Part shown: positions 51,726-60,669 of the stretch, piece after piece | Numbering within the stretch: the stretch's first letter is position 1 | Layout: the number at the start of each line of letters is the position of its first letter | Assembly: GCF_014836645.1 (NCBI RefSeq) | Contig: NZ_JACSQM010000007.1 | Span: 1 to 64,000 of the forward strand | Direction of reading: 5' to 3' | Origin: Fictibacillus norfolkensis | GTDB lineage: Bacteria > Bacillota > Bacilli > Bacillales > Fictibacillaceae | Length of the DNA stretch: 64,000 nucleotides | Program-made: the position numbers and the translations under genes | The notes under the pieces: model-generated | The model's input: only the letters and a program-made list of their open reading frames with translations | Told to the model about the DNA's origin: nothing | Databases searched by the model: none

Positions 51726-52946
51726 GTGAAACGTCTTTTTATTTTTGGATTGATCTTAATTAGTATAGTAATAAGCCACACAAACTTTGCAGAAGCTTCT
51801 GATAGAAGAGCAGCATTTATAAGAAATGACGATCTATGGCTTAAAGAAGGTGAATTAGAAAGAAAACTTGTTGAAGGTTTTCATCTTACTCATCCAAAGT
51901 TCTCAAGCAACGGAACCTACATCAGTTATATAGCGCATAACGGAAAAGAGCTTTGGGTTTATAACCGTGTAACGCGCTTAAAAAGAAAAGTATTCGATGG
52001 CGATGTGAGTTTGACGAGATGGTCTCCTACAGAATCCAAGCTTGCATGGAAAAGTGGTGGTGTGCTCAATGTGATCGACTTAACAAGACCTGCTTCATCC
52101 TTTCAAAATGTCATCCTAGGCACAGGCAACTTCAGTTGGACACCTGACGGGAGAGGGTTTGTTGTTTCCTCTTCTGCTAATCTAGAGCCTGATGGCTGGA
52201 GTCCAGTTCGACTTTTTTACGTTCCTGAAAATGCAAACGGAGATTTGAATAAAGTACAGAACATTACTACGCTGCCTAAGATGAGTGATACGTTCTTTGC
52301 TATAGGTACAACCGAATTCAAGTGGGGGATGGATGATCAGTGGTTTGCGTTCATTGCATGTCCAACAGCATCCATGTCAGCAAACAGCAACACTTTAATG
52401 GTTGTTTCTTTAGACGGCTCCAGAACTCGTATCATTGGAAATATGTTGGATCAGCCGAACTGGTTCCACTGGTCGCCGAATACGAAACAGCTCGGCTACA
52501 TAAAAGGGATCGGAAGGCTGACATCTGAAAATAAACGATTGACGGTATGGAATCCTAAGAGCGGTAAAGAAATAAATCTAAGTTATACCGGTTATGCGGA
52601 CGGCGATTTTACTTGGTTGAATGATGAAAAAATCATCGTGAGCCGTCAGATAGAGTGGGGCTATGGGGTACCCCAGGAAAAAAGGGCAAAGCCTTTCTTG
52701 GTTAGTGTGAAAATAAAAGACGGAAGTGCAAAGAGATTAACGAATCCAGCTCGTGGGGAAGCTGATGTTTATCCCAAAACATTACCCGGTGAAGGATTAA
52801 CTTGGATTCGTACGAATGGCCAAAGTGCAAAAGTAATGGTAAAAGAAGGTTTAGAAGCTCCTGAAACATTATGGATTAATAATCTCCGAACTCCACAAGA
52901 TTGTTCTGGATGGTCCTGCATGTTAGATATTTATGATGCAAGGTGA
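51726..52946 (+). CDS. Secreted TolB-like beta-propeller protein
   Basis: A 406 aa protein. Signal peptide with cleavage near NFAEA-SD. The rest is made of WD40/PD40-like blades (LTHPKFSSNGTYISYIAHNG, SLTRWSPTESKLAWKSGG, FHWSPNTKQLGYI), as in TolB propellers. No catalytic domain is attached. GTG start after GAGGTGATC. It is probably an extracellular scaffold or binding protein; two cysteines at the C-terminus (CSGWSC) could form a disulfide. Confidence 0.8.
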   Translation: MKRLFIFGLILISIVISHTNFAEASDRRAAFIRNDDLWLKEGELERKLVEGFHLTHPKFSSNGTYISYIAHNGKELWVYNRVTRLKRKVFDGDVSLTRWSPTESKLAWKSGGVLNVIDLTRPASSFQNVILGTGNFSWTPDGRGFVVSSSANLEPDGWSPVRLFYVPENANGDLNKVQNITTLPKMSDTFFAIGTTEFKWGMDDQWFAFIACPTASMSANSNTLMVVSLDGSRTRIIGNMLDQPNWFHWSPNTKQLGYIKGIGRLTSENKRLTVWNPKSGKEINLSYTGYADGDFTWLNDEKIIVSRQIEWGYGVPQEKRAKPFLVSVKIKDGSAKRLTNPARGEADVYPKTLPGEGLTWIRTNGQSAKVMVKEGLEAPETLWINNLRTPQDCSGWSCMLDIYDAR

Positions 52947-52952
52947 AAACAA

Positions 52953-52988
52953 GGTGGATCCGTTAAAATGGATTCACCTTTTTACTTT
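52953..52988 (+). terminator. Terminator
   Basis: AGGTGGATCC and GGATTCACCT followed by TTTTTA. Confidence 0.8.
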
Positions 52989-53035
52989 GAATAAAAGAAG
53001 TTTATGAAACCCGTCCAATATTTCACTTGTTTTCT

Positions 53036-53063
53036 CATGAATGCCTGTTTTGTTTCATACAGT
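53036..53063 (+). promoter_or_regulatory. Sigma-E-like promoter of spoVR
   Basis: -10 CATACAGT (53056-53063) fits CATANNNT well, with CATGAAT (53036-53042) as a -35 at about 13 bp. spoVR is sigma-E dependent in B. subtilis. Confidence 0.5.
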
Positions 53064-53095
53064 TAAAAGTAAGGAAATAGCAGGAGGGGGAAAAT

Positions 53096-54505
53096 ATGAA
53101 CTGGGACTTGCAAAATAAGGAGCTAGAAAAAGCAATAACTGAAATTACCGAGATTGCTGACCACTTTGGCCTTGATTTTTACCCAATGCGGTATGAGATA
53201 TGTCCTGCCGATATTATTTATACATTTGGTGCGTACGGAATGCCAACCCGTTTCTCACATTGGAGTTTCGGGAAACAGTTCCACAAAATGAAGCTTCAGT
53301 ATGATCTAGGATTGAGTAAAATCTATGAGCTCGTTATTAACTCGGATCCGTGTTACGCGTTCTTACTTGATACGAATTCGTTGATCCAGAATAAATTAAT
53401 CATTGCCCATGTTCTTGCACATTGTGATTTCTTCAAAAACAATGTTCGCTTTTCAAATACGAGAAGAGACATGGTTGAATGCATGACGGCAACAGCTGAA
53501 CGAGTAGGTCAATATGAACATCTATACGGTAAAAAAGAGGTCGAACAGTTCTTAGATGCTGTTCTTGCCATACAAGAACACATCGATCCATCACTTGTGC
53601 GAAATAAATTAAATTACGTATTTGAAGACGAAGAAGATCTTACGCCTAAGAAGGAAACGCCTTACGATGATTTATGGAAGTTAGACGACAAAAAAGGTCC
53701 AAAACCAGTGCTGAAAAAGAAAAAATCGTTTCCACCGCAGCCCGAAAAGGACATTTTGTTATTTATTGAACAATATAGCCGCGAGCTCGAAGAATGGCAG
53801 CGCGATATTTTATCAATGATGCGAGAAGAAATGCTCTATTTCTGGCCACAGCTGGAAACGAAAATCATGAACGAAGGCTGGGCTAGCTATTGGCACGCAA
53901 AAATTCTGCAAGAGATGGATTTGACCTCTCATGAGACAATAGAATTCGCAAAACTGAACGCTGGTGTCGTTCAACCGTCCAAGACATCAATTAATCCATA
54001 TTATCTGGGCTTGCAGATTTTCAAAGACATCGAAGAACGCTACAACAGCCCAAGCGAAGAACTACTCAGACAAGGAGTAAAACCTGGTTCAGGACGTGAG
54101 AAAATGTTCGAAGTCCGCGAACTGGAGTCAGATATGTCTTTTATCCGCAATTATTTAACGAAAGATCTCGCTCAGCGGGAAGACATGTATCTGTTTCAAA
54201 AACAAGGCAAGGAGTACAAGGTGGTTGATAAGCAGTGGGAAGAAGTACGTGATCAGCTTGTAGGGATGAGGGTAAACGGAGGATTTCCATATATCACGGT
54301 CAACGACGCCGATTATATGAAGAACGGAGAGCTCTACCTCAATCATAGCTTTGAAGATATGGAGCTGGATGTGAAATATCTCGAAAAAGTATTGCCGCAT
54401 CTTCATTATTTATGGGGCCGTCCTGTTCATATGGAGACGAGAATTGAACAGAAGCCTGTTTTGTTTACGTATGATGGGAAGACGGTGCACCGGAAGTATC
54501 TATAG
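53096..54505 (+). CDS. spoVR: Stage V sporulation protein R
   Basis: A 469 aa SpoVR-family protein, the typical length. Family blocks include [52 protein letters not shown] and [13 protein letters not shown]. It acts in the mother cell during spore cortex formation; the family has conserved His and Glu residues, but the reaction is unknown. GGAGGGGG precedes ATG. Flanked by two arsenic loci, which is unlike B. subtilis. Confidence 0.97.
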   Translation: MNWDLQNKELEKAITEITEIADHFGLDFYPMRYEICPADIIYTFGAYGMPTRFSHWSFGKQFHKMKLQYDLGLSKIYELVINSDPCYAFLLDTNSLIQNKLIIAHVLAHCDFFKNNVRFSNTRRDMVECMTATAERVGQYEHLYGKKEVEQFLDAVLAIQEHIDPSLVRNKLNYVFEDEEDLTPKKETPYDDLWKLDDKKGPKPVLKKKKSFPPQPEKDILLFIEQYSRELEEWQRDILSMMREEMLYFWPQLETKIMNEGWASYWHAKILQEMDLTSHETIEFAKLNAGVVQPSKTSINPYYLGLQIFKDIEERYNSPSEELLRQGVKPGSGREKMFEVRELESDMSFIRNYLTKDLAQREDMYLFQKQGKEYKVVDKQWEEVRDQLVGMRVNGGFPYITVNDADYMKNGELYLNHSFEDMELDVKYLEKVLPHLHYLWGRPVHMETRIEQKPVLFTYDGKTVHRKYL

Positions 54506-54507
54506 AT

Positions 54508-54525
54508 TAAACAAGTGTTTAATGT
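54508..54525. promoter_or_regulatory. Palindrome TTAAACA-NN-TGTTTAA, copy 1
   Basis: ATTAAACAAGTGTTTAAT just after spoVR. A matching palindrome occurs at 61548-61563. It could be a regulator binding site; it is not a terminator. Confidence 0.35.
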
Positions 54526-54531
54526 TAACGA

Positions 54532-54568
54532 GGAAAGTACACTTAAAAAAGTGTGCTTTTTTTCTGTA
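54532..54568 (+). terminator. Terminator after spoVR
   Basis: AAAGTACACTT and AAGTGTGCTTT followed by a T run. Confidence 0.8.
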
Positions 54569-54647
54569 CAAGAAAATATAAACTCAGCAAACAAGTTTGT
54601 TTTTTGCTATTTTTAATACAAATAGTTTGAAAGGAAGTTGAAATAGT

Positions 54648-55148
54648 ATGTGCAGTTCTTACTTTATAGATAATATGCATACCAATGATTGGACACATGT
54701 AAGAAACATCTATTTAAAAGGCATCGCTACAGGTAATGCTACCTTTCAGCAGGAAGCTCCTTCATGGAATGAATGGAATAACAGTCATTTATCATGTTGT
54801 CGTTTCGTTGTTCGTTCTAGCGATCGAGTATCAGGGTGGGCTGCCTTAAGTGCTGTGTCAAGCAGGTGTGTATATGCTGGAGTTGCTGAAGTAAGCGTTT
54901 ATGTAGATTCTGATTACCAAGGAAAGGGGTTTGGAAGCTCTCTTATGAAAATCCTCATTGAAGATAGTGAGAAAAATGGCATTTGGACATTACAAGCAGG
55001 GATTTTTCCTGAAAACCAGTCGAGTATAGCTCTACATAAAAAATGGGAATTTAAAGAAGTGGGTACAAGAGAAAAGATTGGTGAGATGAACGGAGTGTGG
55101 CGTGACGTCATCTTGCTAGAACGTAGAAGTAAAGACGTTGGAATATAA
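54648..55148 (+). CDS. GNAT acetyltransferase, ArsN1/phosphinothricin type
   Basis: A 166 aa acetyltransferase. Blocks typical of the phosphinothricin/arsinothricin acetyltransferase group are present: RNIYLKGIATGNATFQQEAP, the acetyl-CoA loop DYQGKGFGSSLMKIL, and NQSSIALHKKWEFKEVGTR. ArsN1 acetylates the arsenical antibiotic arsinothricin, and related enzymes act on phosphinothricin. The ArsR and ArsP-like genes directly downstream favour the arsenic reading. AAAGGAAG precedes ATG. Confidence 0.8.
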   Translation: MCSSYFIDNMHTNDWTHVRNIYLKGIATGNATFQQEAPSWNEWNNSHLSCCRFVVRSSDRVSGWAALSAVSSRCVYAGVAEVSVYVDSDYQGKGFGSSLMKILIEDSEKNGIWTLQAGIFPENQSSIALHKKWEFKEVGTREKIGEMNGVWRDVILLERRSKDVGI

Positions 55149-55241
55149 AAAACAATTTTTTTTGATTTAATAGTTGCTAAATAGTAAATTAAGGATATAA
55201 TAAGATTAAATCAAATAATTTTGATGTTAGGATGGATACGA

Positions 55242-55577
55242 ATGAAAAAAGAAATACCTCTACTAAACAACATAACTACTGCATCAAATCAAGATTTAGA
55301 AAAATATGAACAAAAGTTTAAAGCGCTGGCTGATCAGCAACGATTGCAAATTATCAATATCCTAGCAGTTAAAGAAAGTGTATGTGTTTGTGATCTCACG
55401 CCGATTATTGACATGCCGCAATCTAAGTTATCATATCATCTGAAAATTCTTTTAGAAGCGGACTTAATTAAAAAGGAAAAACAAGGTACCTGGAACTATT
55501 ATTCTTTGAATGTAAGTGAGCTAAAAGGAATATTATCAGATCAATTATGCTGTGTGTTTTTACCTTCATGTTGTTAA
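55242..55577 (+). CDS. ArsR-family repressor, second copy
   Basis: A 111 aa ArsR/SmtB-type regulator. A CVC pair lies in helix 3 (ESVCVCDLTPIIDMPQSKLS), and the C-terminus carries two more cysteine clusters (LCCVFLPSCC). It is clearly distinct from the repressor at 50775. ATG 55242 follows TTAGGATGG. It probably controls the permease and small cysteine proteins downstream through As(III) or a similar thiophilic ligand. Confidence 0.88.
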   Translation: MKKEIPLLNNITTASNQDLEKYEQKFKALADQQRLQIINILAVKESVCVCDLTPIIDMPQSKLSYHLKILLEADLIKKEKQGTWNYYSLNVSELKGILSDQLCCVFLPSCC

Positions 55578-55676
55578 ATGACGTACTGCGCTTGTAGTAC
55601 TTCATTTTTACATAAAACATCATTTTTTTTTGATGTGTATATCAATTATTTTTGATATAAAGAGAGGATGACTTTT

Positions 55677-55841
55677 ATGAACATTTATTATCTTGAAAAG
55701 ATGCTTGAATTGAAGAAAAGAGAAGTGGAACAGTTTGCGAAAGAAAATGGCAGACCAAAACAAATAAAATCAAACACTTTTATTAGATCTCCCTTTGTAA
55801 AGAGGAAAACAACACTATCAAATCAAGTTTGCTGCGCTTGA
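55677..55841 (+). CDS. Small basic protein with C-terminal Cys-Cys (54 aa)
   Basis: GAGAGGATGA precedes ATG. The product has a helical N-terminus (YYLEKMLELKKREVEQFAKE), a basic middle and ends in NQVCCA. It lies between arsR-2 and the permease in the same operon. The vicinal cysteine pair at the extreme C-terminus suggests binding of arsenite or another thiophilic ion. No family recognised. Confidence 0.6.
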   Translation: MNIYYLEKMLELKKREVEQFAKENGRPKQIKSNTFIRSPFVKRKTTLSNQVCCA

Positions 55842-55861
55842 TAAAAAAGGAGAGAGAAAGT

Positions 55862-56728
55862 ATGTGGATGGATACCTTTCAAAGTTTTTTTAGTATAGCC
55901 CTAGAACTGACGATTTTGTTCGTAGTAATCTCGTTTGTTATCAATTTACTACAAGCTTATATCCCTTATGAAAAAGTTGAGCAGTATTTAGGAGGCAAGA
56001 ACAAAGGAATAGGTGCACTATTCGCATTACTCTTTGCTTTTGTAACACCTTTTTGTTCTTGCTCTACCATACCAGTTGTTGTGAACATGTTAAAAAAGAA
56101 AATGCCTTTTTCCATAGTGATGATATTTCTTTTTTCCTCACCCTTACTTGATCCGACGATCATCACTATCATGGGAGTGGTATTAGGATGGAAAGTAACG
56201 ATGATCTACATCGTCATCACAGCGGTATTTTCTGTCATCACCGGTTTTGCACTTGAAGCTTTTGGATTTGAGAAATCAGTAAAGAACGTCGTGATGTCAG
56301 GGTATCAAGCAGAAACGAAAAAGTTTGATATTAAAGTGGCTCTTCGCGAAACAATGAATTTGATGAGGAGTGTTTATCCTTATCTTATACTCGGAGCAGC
56401 TATAGGAGCTGTAATTCATGGATTGGTACCAACAAATTGGATTGCAAGTACGTTTGGCAGCGATAACTGGTGGATCGTCCCAATTGCGGCTGTTGTAGGG
56501 ATCCCTTTATACATCAGGCTATCGAGCATGATTCCGATCTCACAGGTTCTGATCGCAAAAGGAATGGCGCTTGGCCCTGTGATGGCACTCATGATCTCAT
56601 CAGCTGGTGCGAGCCTTCCAGAGGTTGTTCTCTTAAAGTCCATTTTCAAGAAAGAACTCGTCATTATGTTTGTCCTATCTGTAATTACTATGTCAACAAT
56701 CTCTGGTTTTATTTTCTATCTTGTTTAA
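55862..56728 (+). CDS. ArsP-type (UPF0718) permease
   Basis: A 288 aa permease with about eight helices in two repeats. The first repeat ends in FVTPFCSCSTIPVVVNMLKK, the cysteine-containing motif of the ArsP_1/UPF0718 family; the second has IPLYIRLSSMIPISQVLIAK. ArsP proteins export trivalent organoarsenicals, and other members have unknown substrates. ATG 55862 follows AAGGAGAG. Its ArsR neighbour and the ArsN1-like gene support an organoarsenical role. Confidence 0.87.
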   Translation: MWMDTFQSFFSIALELTILFVVISFVINLLQAYIPYEKVEQYLGGKNKGIGALFALLFAFVTPFCSCSTIPVVVNMLKKKMPFSIVMIFLFSSPLLDPTIITIMGVVLGWKVTMIYIVITAVFSVITGFALEAFGFEKSVKNVVMSGYQAETKKFDIKVALRETMNLMRSVYPYLILGAAIGAVIHGLVPTNWIASTFGSDNWWIVPIAAVVGIPLYIRLSSMIPISQVLIAKGMALGPVMALMISSAGASLPEVVLLKSIFKKELVIMFVLSVITMSTISGFIFYLV

Positions 56729-56762
56729 GATCTTTCACAAAGCTTGAAAGGAGGTGAGATTA

Positions 56763-56909
56763 ATGAGTTTCATAAAAATTTTCTTCGGAAACAAAAATGA
56801 AAAAGAAGCTAACTGCTGCAGCGTTCAAATTGTTGAAGTAAGTGATAGAGAAGAAACAGTATGTTGTGAAACGGAGAATAGTAAAGATCGAAACAAATGT
56901 TGCGGATAA
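56763..56909 (+). CDS. Small protein with three Cys-Cys pairs (48 aa)
   Basis: AAGGAGGTGAG precedes ATG, 34 bp after the permease. The sequence has three vicinal pairs (ANCCSV, TVCCET, NKCCG) in an otherwise charged chain. Such spacing is ideal for soft-metal or As(III) binding, so a chaperone feeding the permease or a sequestering peptide is plausible. No family recognised. The operon ends with the terminator at 56939. Confidence 0.65.
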   Translation: MSFIKIFFGNKNEKEANCCSVQIVEVSDREETVCCETENSKDRNKCCG

Positions 56910-56938
56910 ATTAACAAAAATCAATCCACATATACTGC

Positions 56939-56970
56939 TAAAAAACATTCCTATTTTAGGGATGTTTTTT
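56939..56970 (+). terminator. Terminator
   Basis: AAAACATTCC and GGGATGTTTT with a T run. It closes the second arsenic-type operon. Confidence 0.85.
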
Positions 56971-57039
56971 TATGAATAAGAACATACAAGTTGAAGTAGC
57001 TCGTTCAGGCCTAACAATCAATCTCCATTCTAAACCATT

Positions 57040-57155
57040 TGAATCCTGACCTCGCCATTGCATTTTGACAGGTGAGACACTTAAGAGTGAAACGTACGAA
57101 TGTGGCTCACCGCCTGTCCCGCGGAAAGCGAGCAATCTGGAACGGAAATCAACTT
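57040..57155 (-). repeat. Bacillaceae intergenic repeat, copy 2 (inverted)
   Basis: On the minus strand it reads TTGCTCGCTTTCCGCGGGAC, GGCGGTGAGCCAC and later GTCTCACCTG, matching copy 1 at 33251-33381. It fills part of a 377 bp intergenic gap; otherwise only the terminator before it and the promoter of the MerR gene are expected there. Confidence 0.75.
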
Positions 57156-57286
57156 CCATAAGCAACATAGTTTACGAAAACAGCCTTTCTTTTTGAACGT
57201 TTCGTGACATGTAAAACTGTCCAGTTGACTGTATGGTTTTGTCTATTGTACATTGTATGTAATTATTAAGAGGAAGAGGTGAGGAT

Positions 57287-57706
57287 ATTGGGAAGGCGTA
57301 TCGTATTGGTGAACTAGCAGAGGTAACAAATGTATCTAAAAGAACCATCGACTATTATTCCCAGATTGGTTTACTCCAGCCTCTTCGAACGGATTCGAAT
57401 TATCGATTATATGACGAAGAGACGATTCATGTCTTAGGGTTGATCGAGCATTATAAGAAGCTGAACATGCCCTTGCATGAAATCAAGTCTGTGATTGAAC
57501 TAGTCAAATTGAAAAGTACTGAAAATGAACAGGTCGAGAAGTACGTGGACCAGATCGCAGAGATCATGAAACATCTTGAGGCAGAAATCAAAGAGATCAA
57601 GCCGATCATGGAGAGCTTAAACGATAAACAAAGAGAGCTGCTCTTAAATAAAGTTTCTCCTCAAGGTATGACTTTAGCGCATTCATTACTTTTACTTTTC
57701 GGGTAA
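57287..57706 (+). CDS. MerR-family regulator with apparent ATT start
   Basis: A 139 aa regulator. The N-terminal MerR helix-turn-helix (YRIGELAEVTNVSKRTIDYY, then a wing with NYRLYDEET) is followed by a long dimerisation helix and a short C-terminus without metal-binding cysteines. No ATG, GTG or TTG exists in frame between the stop at 57260 and residue 52. AGAGGTGA (57276-57283) sits just before ATT GGG AAG, so ATT 57287 is the likely start. The pairing with a CNNM-type gene recalls B. subtilis yhdQ-yhdP. Confidence 0.8.
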   Translation: MGKAYRIGELAEVTNVSKRTIDYYSQIGLLQPLRTDSNYRLYDEETIHVLGLIEHYKKLNMPLHEIKSVIELVKLKSTENEQVEKYVDQIAEIMKHLEAEIKEIKPIMESLNDKQRELLLNKVSPQGMTLAHSLLLLFG

Positions 57707-57805
57707 ATAATAGTTGAGAGATATTTTTCGTGTTAACGATCGAAACTATTTATACAAACCTGGGAGGTGTATTCCTTGTGGTTGATGTAACCATAAGGAG
57801 AACAT

Positions 57806-59116
57806 TTGGAGATTATTAACTTAATTATGGTAGCTATTTTAATCGCGTTGACTGCTTTTTTTGTAGCTACCGAATTCGCGATTGTAAAGATTCGTACAAC
57901 AAGACTGGATCAACTCGTTGCAGAAGGAAATATTAAAGCGGTAGCTGCTAGAAAGGTTGTCGGAAACCTCGACGAATACCTTTCAGCCTGTCAGCTTGGT
58001 ATAACCATTACAGCATTAGGATTAGGGTGGCTAGGAGAGCCGACGGTAGAGCACTTGCTGCATCCTCTTTTTGTAGAGTTTGAGCTGTCTGAGTCTGTTT
58101 CAAGTATCTTATCGTTTATTATCGCCTTTGCTTTAATTACGTTCTTACACGTAGTTATTGGAGAGCTGGCACCAAAAACTCTCGCTATTCAAAAGGCGGA
58201 AGCTGTTACGTTAAGGATCGCAAAACCAATCATGTTCTTTTATAAGATCATGTATCCGTTTATTAAAACATTGAACGGATCTGCGCGAATTTTTACAGGA
58301 TGGTTTGGTTTGAAGCCTGCATCTGAACATGAACTTGCTCACTCGGAGGAAGAGTTGAGGCTCATCCTTTCAGAGAGCTATAAAAGTGGTGAGATCAACC
58401 AGTCAGAGTTTAAATATGTGAATAATATCTTCCAATTCGACGACCGTACCGCCAAAGAAATCATGGTACCTCGCGTTGATATGGTAACACTAGATAAATC
58501 TGAAACAGTAAAAGAAAGTATTGCTGTTGTAACAGAAGAGAACTATACTCGATATCCAATCGTAGATGGAGATAAAGACAGTGTTGTTGGTATGGTAAAC
58601 ATGAAGCAAGTATTAACAGACTTCGTTAACGGAAAGAATCCAGATGCTTCACTCGAAGAGTATGTAAGACCTGTTATACAGGTTTTTGAAACGATGCCTA
58701 TTCACGATCTATTGTTAAAAATGCAGAAAGAACGTGTTCATATGGCGATCTTGATCGATGAATATGGTGGCACATCGGGACTTGTAACCGTTGAAGATAT
58801 CCTTGAAGAAATCGTAGGCGAAATTCGAGATGAATTTGACGATGATGAAGTTCCAGATATTAAGAAGGTTGATGAAAATAGAACAATCCTTGACGGGAAA
58901 GTATTGATCTCAGAAGTAAACGACCTTTTTGGCCTCAATATTAATGATGAAGATGTTGATACGATCGGTGGGTGGATTCTATCTGAAAAGATGGAGGTCA
59001 ACATGGGCGATGAAGTTTCAGTAGAGAACTATCGTTTCAAGATCTTAGAAATTGATGGGTATCATGTTAAATCGCTTGAGGTAATGAAAGTGAAGGACCA
59101 AGAGTCTTTAGCTTAA
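57806..59116 (+). CDS. CNNM/HlyC-CorC family transporter (MpfA/YhdP-like)
   Basis: A 436 aa membrane protein. The N-terminal DUF21 domain has four helices (about 1-190). A CBS pair follows ([19 protein letters not shown] and [20 protein letters not shown]), then a C-terminal CorC/HlyC domain ([19 protein letters not shown]). B. subtilis YhdP (MpfA) of this family exports Mg2+. TTG start at 57806 after AAGGAG. Its MerR neighbour may regulate it. No magnesium riboswitch is visible in the 99 bp leader. Confidence 0.9.
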   Translation: MEIINLIMVAILIALTAFFVATEFAIVKIRTTRLDQLVAEGNIKAVAARKVVGNLDEYLSACQLGITITALGLGWLGEPTVEHLLHPLFVEFELSESVSSILSFIIAFALITFLHVVIGELAPKTLAIQKAEAVTLRIAKPIMFFYKIMYPFIKTLNGSARIFTGWFGLKPASEHELAHSEEELRLILSESYKSGEINQSEFKYVNNIFQFDDRTAKEIMVPRVDMVTLDKSETVKESIAVVTEENYTRYPIVDGDKDSVVGMVNMKQVLTDFVNGKNPDASLEEYVRPVIQVFETMPIHDLLLKMQKERVHMAILIDEYGGTSGLVTVEDILEEIVGEIRDEFDDDEVPDIKKVDENRTILDGKVLISEVNDLFGLNINDEDVDTIGGWILSEKMEVNMGDEVSVENYRFKILEIDGYHVKSLEVMKVKDQESLA

Positions 59117-59121
59117 TCAAA

Positions 59122-59153
59122 AAGAGACGTGCAAGCTTTGCACGTCTTTTTTA
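59122..59153 (+). terminator. Terminator
   Basis: AGACGTGCAAAG-type stem (AGACGTGCAA with TTGCACGTCT) followed by six Ts. Confidence 0.88.
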
Positions 59154-59198
59154 TAAATAGCAGTGGATGCTCTAGGTACAGAGACAAAGGAGTTAGTT

Positions 59199-59810
59199 AT
59201 GGAGAATTGGTTAATCAATATTATGAACGAATTTGGATATTGGGGGATTCTACTGTTAATCGCATTAGAAAATGTATTTCCTCCGATTCCATCAGAAATC
59301 ATCCTAACCTTCGGAGGGTTCATGACGAACTCTTCAGATTTAAATATAGTAGGAGTCATTTTAGCGGCAACAGTGGGTTCTGTTCTGGGAGCGGTGATTC
59401 TTTATGGTGTAGGATTGCAGCTTGATGTTGAACGAATGGAAAAGATTATTGATAGGTGGGGGCATATCCTTCGATTAACGAAAAAGGATATTCATAAGGC
59501 AGATGCATGGTTTGATAAATATGGCCCATGGACGGTATTCTTTTGCCGTTTCATTCCGTTGATCCGAAGCCTAATCTCCATTCCAGCGGGTATGTCCAAT
59601 ATGAATTTCGGTTTATTCCTTGTTCTTACAACATTCGGAACACTGATCTGGAACATTGCTCTCGTTAATTTGGGTGCGTATTTTGGAGCGTCATGGGAAG
59701 TAATTGTAGGATATATGGATGTTTACTCCAAAATCATCTATGCTGTTTTGGCGTTACTCTTTGTATCTGTTGTCATTCTTTATGTACGAAAGCGCAGACG
59801 AAATAGCTAA
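59199..59810 (+). CDS. DedA family membrane protein
   Basis: A 203 aa protein of the DedA/SNARE-associated family. Family marks: ENVFPPIPSEIILTFGGF, the charged stretch WFDKYGPWTVFFCRFIPLIRS and the glycine after ISIPAGMSNM. Members act as lipid scramblases or undecaprenyl/PE flippases needed for envelope homeostasis. ATG 59199 follows AAAGGAG. The closest B. subtilis relatives are YngC, YbfM and YkoX, and the specific lipid cannot be told. Confidence 0.9.
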   Translation: MENWLINIMNEFGYWGILLLIALENVFPPIPSEIILTFGGFMTNSSDLNIVGVILAATVGSVLGAVILYGVGLQLDVERMEKIIDRWGHILRLTKKDIHKADAWFDKYGPWTVFFCRFIPLIRSLISIPAGMSNMNFGLFLVLTTFGTLIWNIALVNLGAYFGASWEVIVGYMDVYSKIIYAVLALLFVSVVILYVRKRRRNS

Positions 59811-59845
59811 CTTTACTCTTAAAAAACATAATTGGACGTTTTGAA

Positions 59846-59877
59846 GAATCTCCTAGTGATAGGGGATTCTTTTTTTG
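59846..59877 (+). terminator. Terminator after dedA
   Basis: AGAATCTCCTA and TAGGGGATTCT around GTGA, followed by seven Ts. The last bases overlap the next gene's ribosome binding site. Confidence 0.8.
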
Positions 59878-59886
59878 GAGGTGAAA

Positions 59887-60669
59887 ATGATGTGGAGTAG
59901 GCTGTTTTCAATGATATCGAATTCTTCAAGGGGAATAGGTTTGCGAATAAAGGAAACGAAAGTGACCTTTACAAATGAGAATAATATGTATACGAAAGAA
60001 CGGGAAGCGCTGCATCAAAAAATTATGGCTACACTTATTAAACAATCAAAAATGGATAGCTTTCAACCTCCTGTTGCCATCTTAGTTGGGGGAGGAAGTG
60101 CTTCAGGCAAAACATCTTTGTGTCAAACAATCGTTAAACAAAATTTAAAAAAGAAAAAGAGAAAGTTGATCACAATAGATCCGGACGAAATTAAGAAGCT
60201 TATCCCTGAATATCAAGCATTTCAAAAAACATTTCCTAGCTCAGCGGCCACACTTGTGCATAAAGAGTCAGTGGATATCTCAGAAAAATTAGTAAACCGA
60301 ATGATTGAATCAGAAAGGTCGTTCCTGTTAGAGGGGACGATGGCCAAAACAGGTAAATATGTTTCCCTTGTGAACAGATTACTAAATAGAAGATATGAAG
60401 TGAACGTTTATATTGTCGATGTGCCTGTTCATGTCGCAATCGAGAGAGAAGCGATCAGGGCTAGGAAAACAGGAAGGTCTATACCTCGATATGTTATCAA
60501 TCGTACACATCGGTATATTCCGAAAACCTTTTTAGCGATAAAAGATGAGGTGTCCTTTTTTGAGGGATATGATAATCAATATGGATTAAAGCTCTTTATC
60601 TCTAACCATTTTATAGATGAAACTAGATATAAAGAATTTCTGAGAAAGAGCTCTATTAAAGTTGAATGA
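59887..60669 (+). CDS. Zeta-toxin-type kinase
   Basis: A 260 aa P-loop kinase. Walker A is GGGSASGKTSL (about residue 73), followed by IDPDEIKKLIPEY, HKESVDISEKL and LLEGTMAKTG, which are the zeta-toxin substrate and Mg2+ regions, and a late REAIRARKTGR arginine lid. Zeta toxins phosphorylate UDP-N-acetylglucosamine. No epsilon-type antitoxin gene is adjacent. GGAGGTG precedes ATG. Its 3' end overlaps the convergent ADP-ribosyltransferase-like gene by 14 bp. The first 40 residues are a non-conserved extension. It could also be a housekeeping kinase of this fold. Confidence 0.8.
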   Translation: MMWSRLFSMISNSSRGIGLRIKETKVTFTNENNMYTKEREALHQKIMATLIKQSKMDSFQPPVAILVGGGSASGKTSLCQTIVKQNLKKKKRKLITIDPDEIKKLIPEYQAFQKTFPSSAATLVHKESVDISEKLVNRMIESERSFLLEGTMAKTGKYVSLVNRLLNRRYEVNVYIVDVPVHVAIEREAIRARKTGRSIPRYVINRTHRYIPKTFLAIKDEVSFFEGYDNQYGLKLFISNHFIDETRYKEFLRKSSIKVE

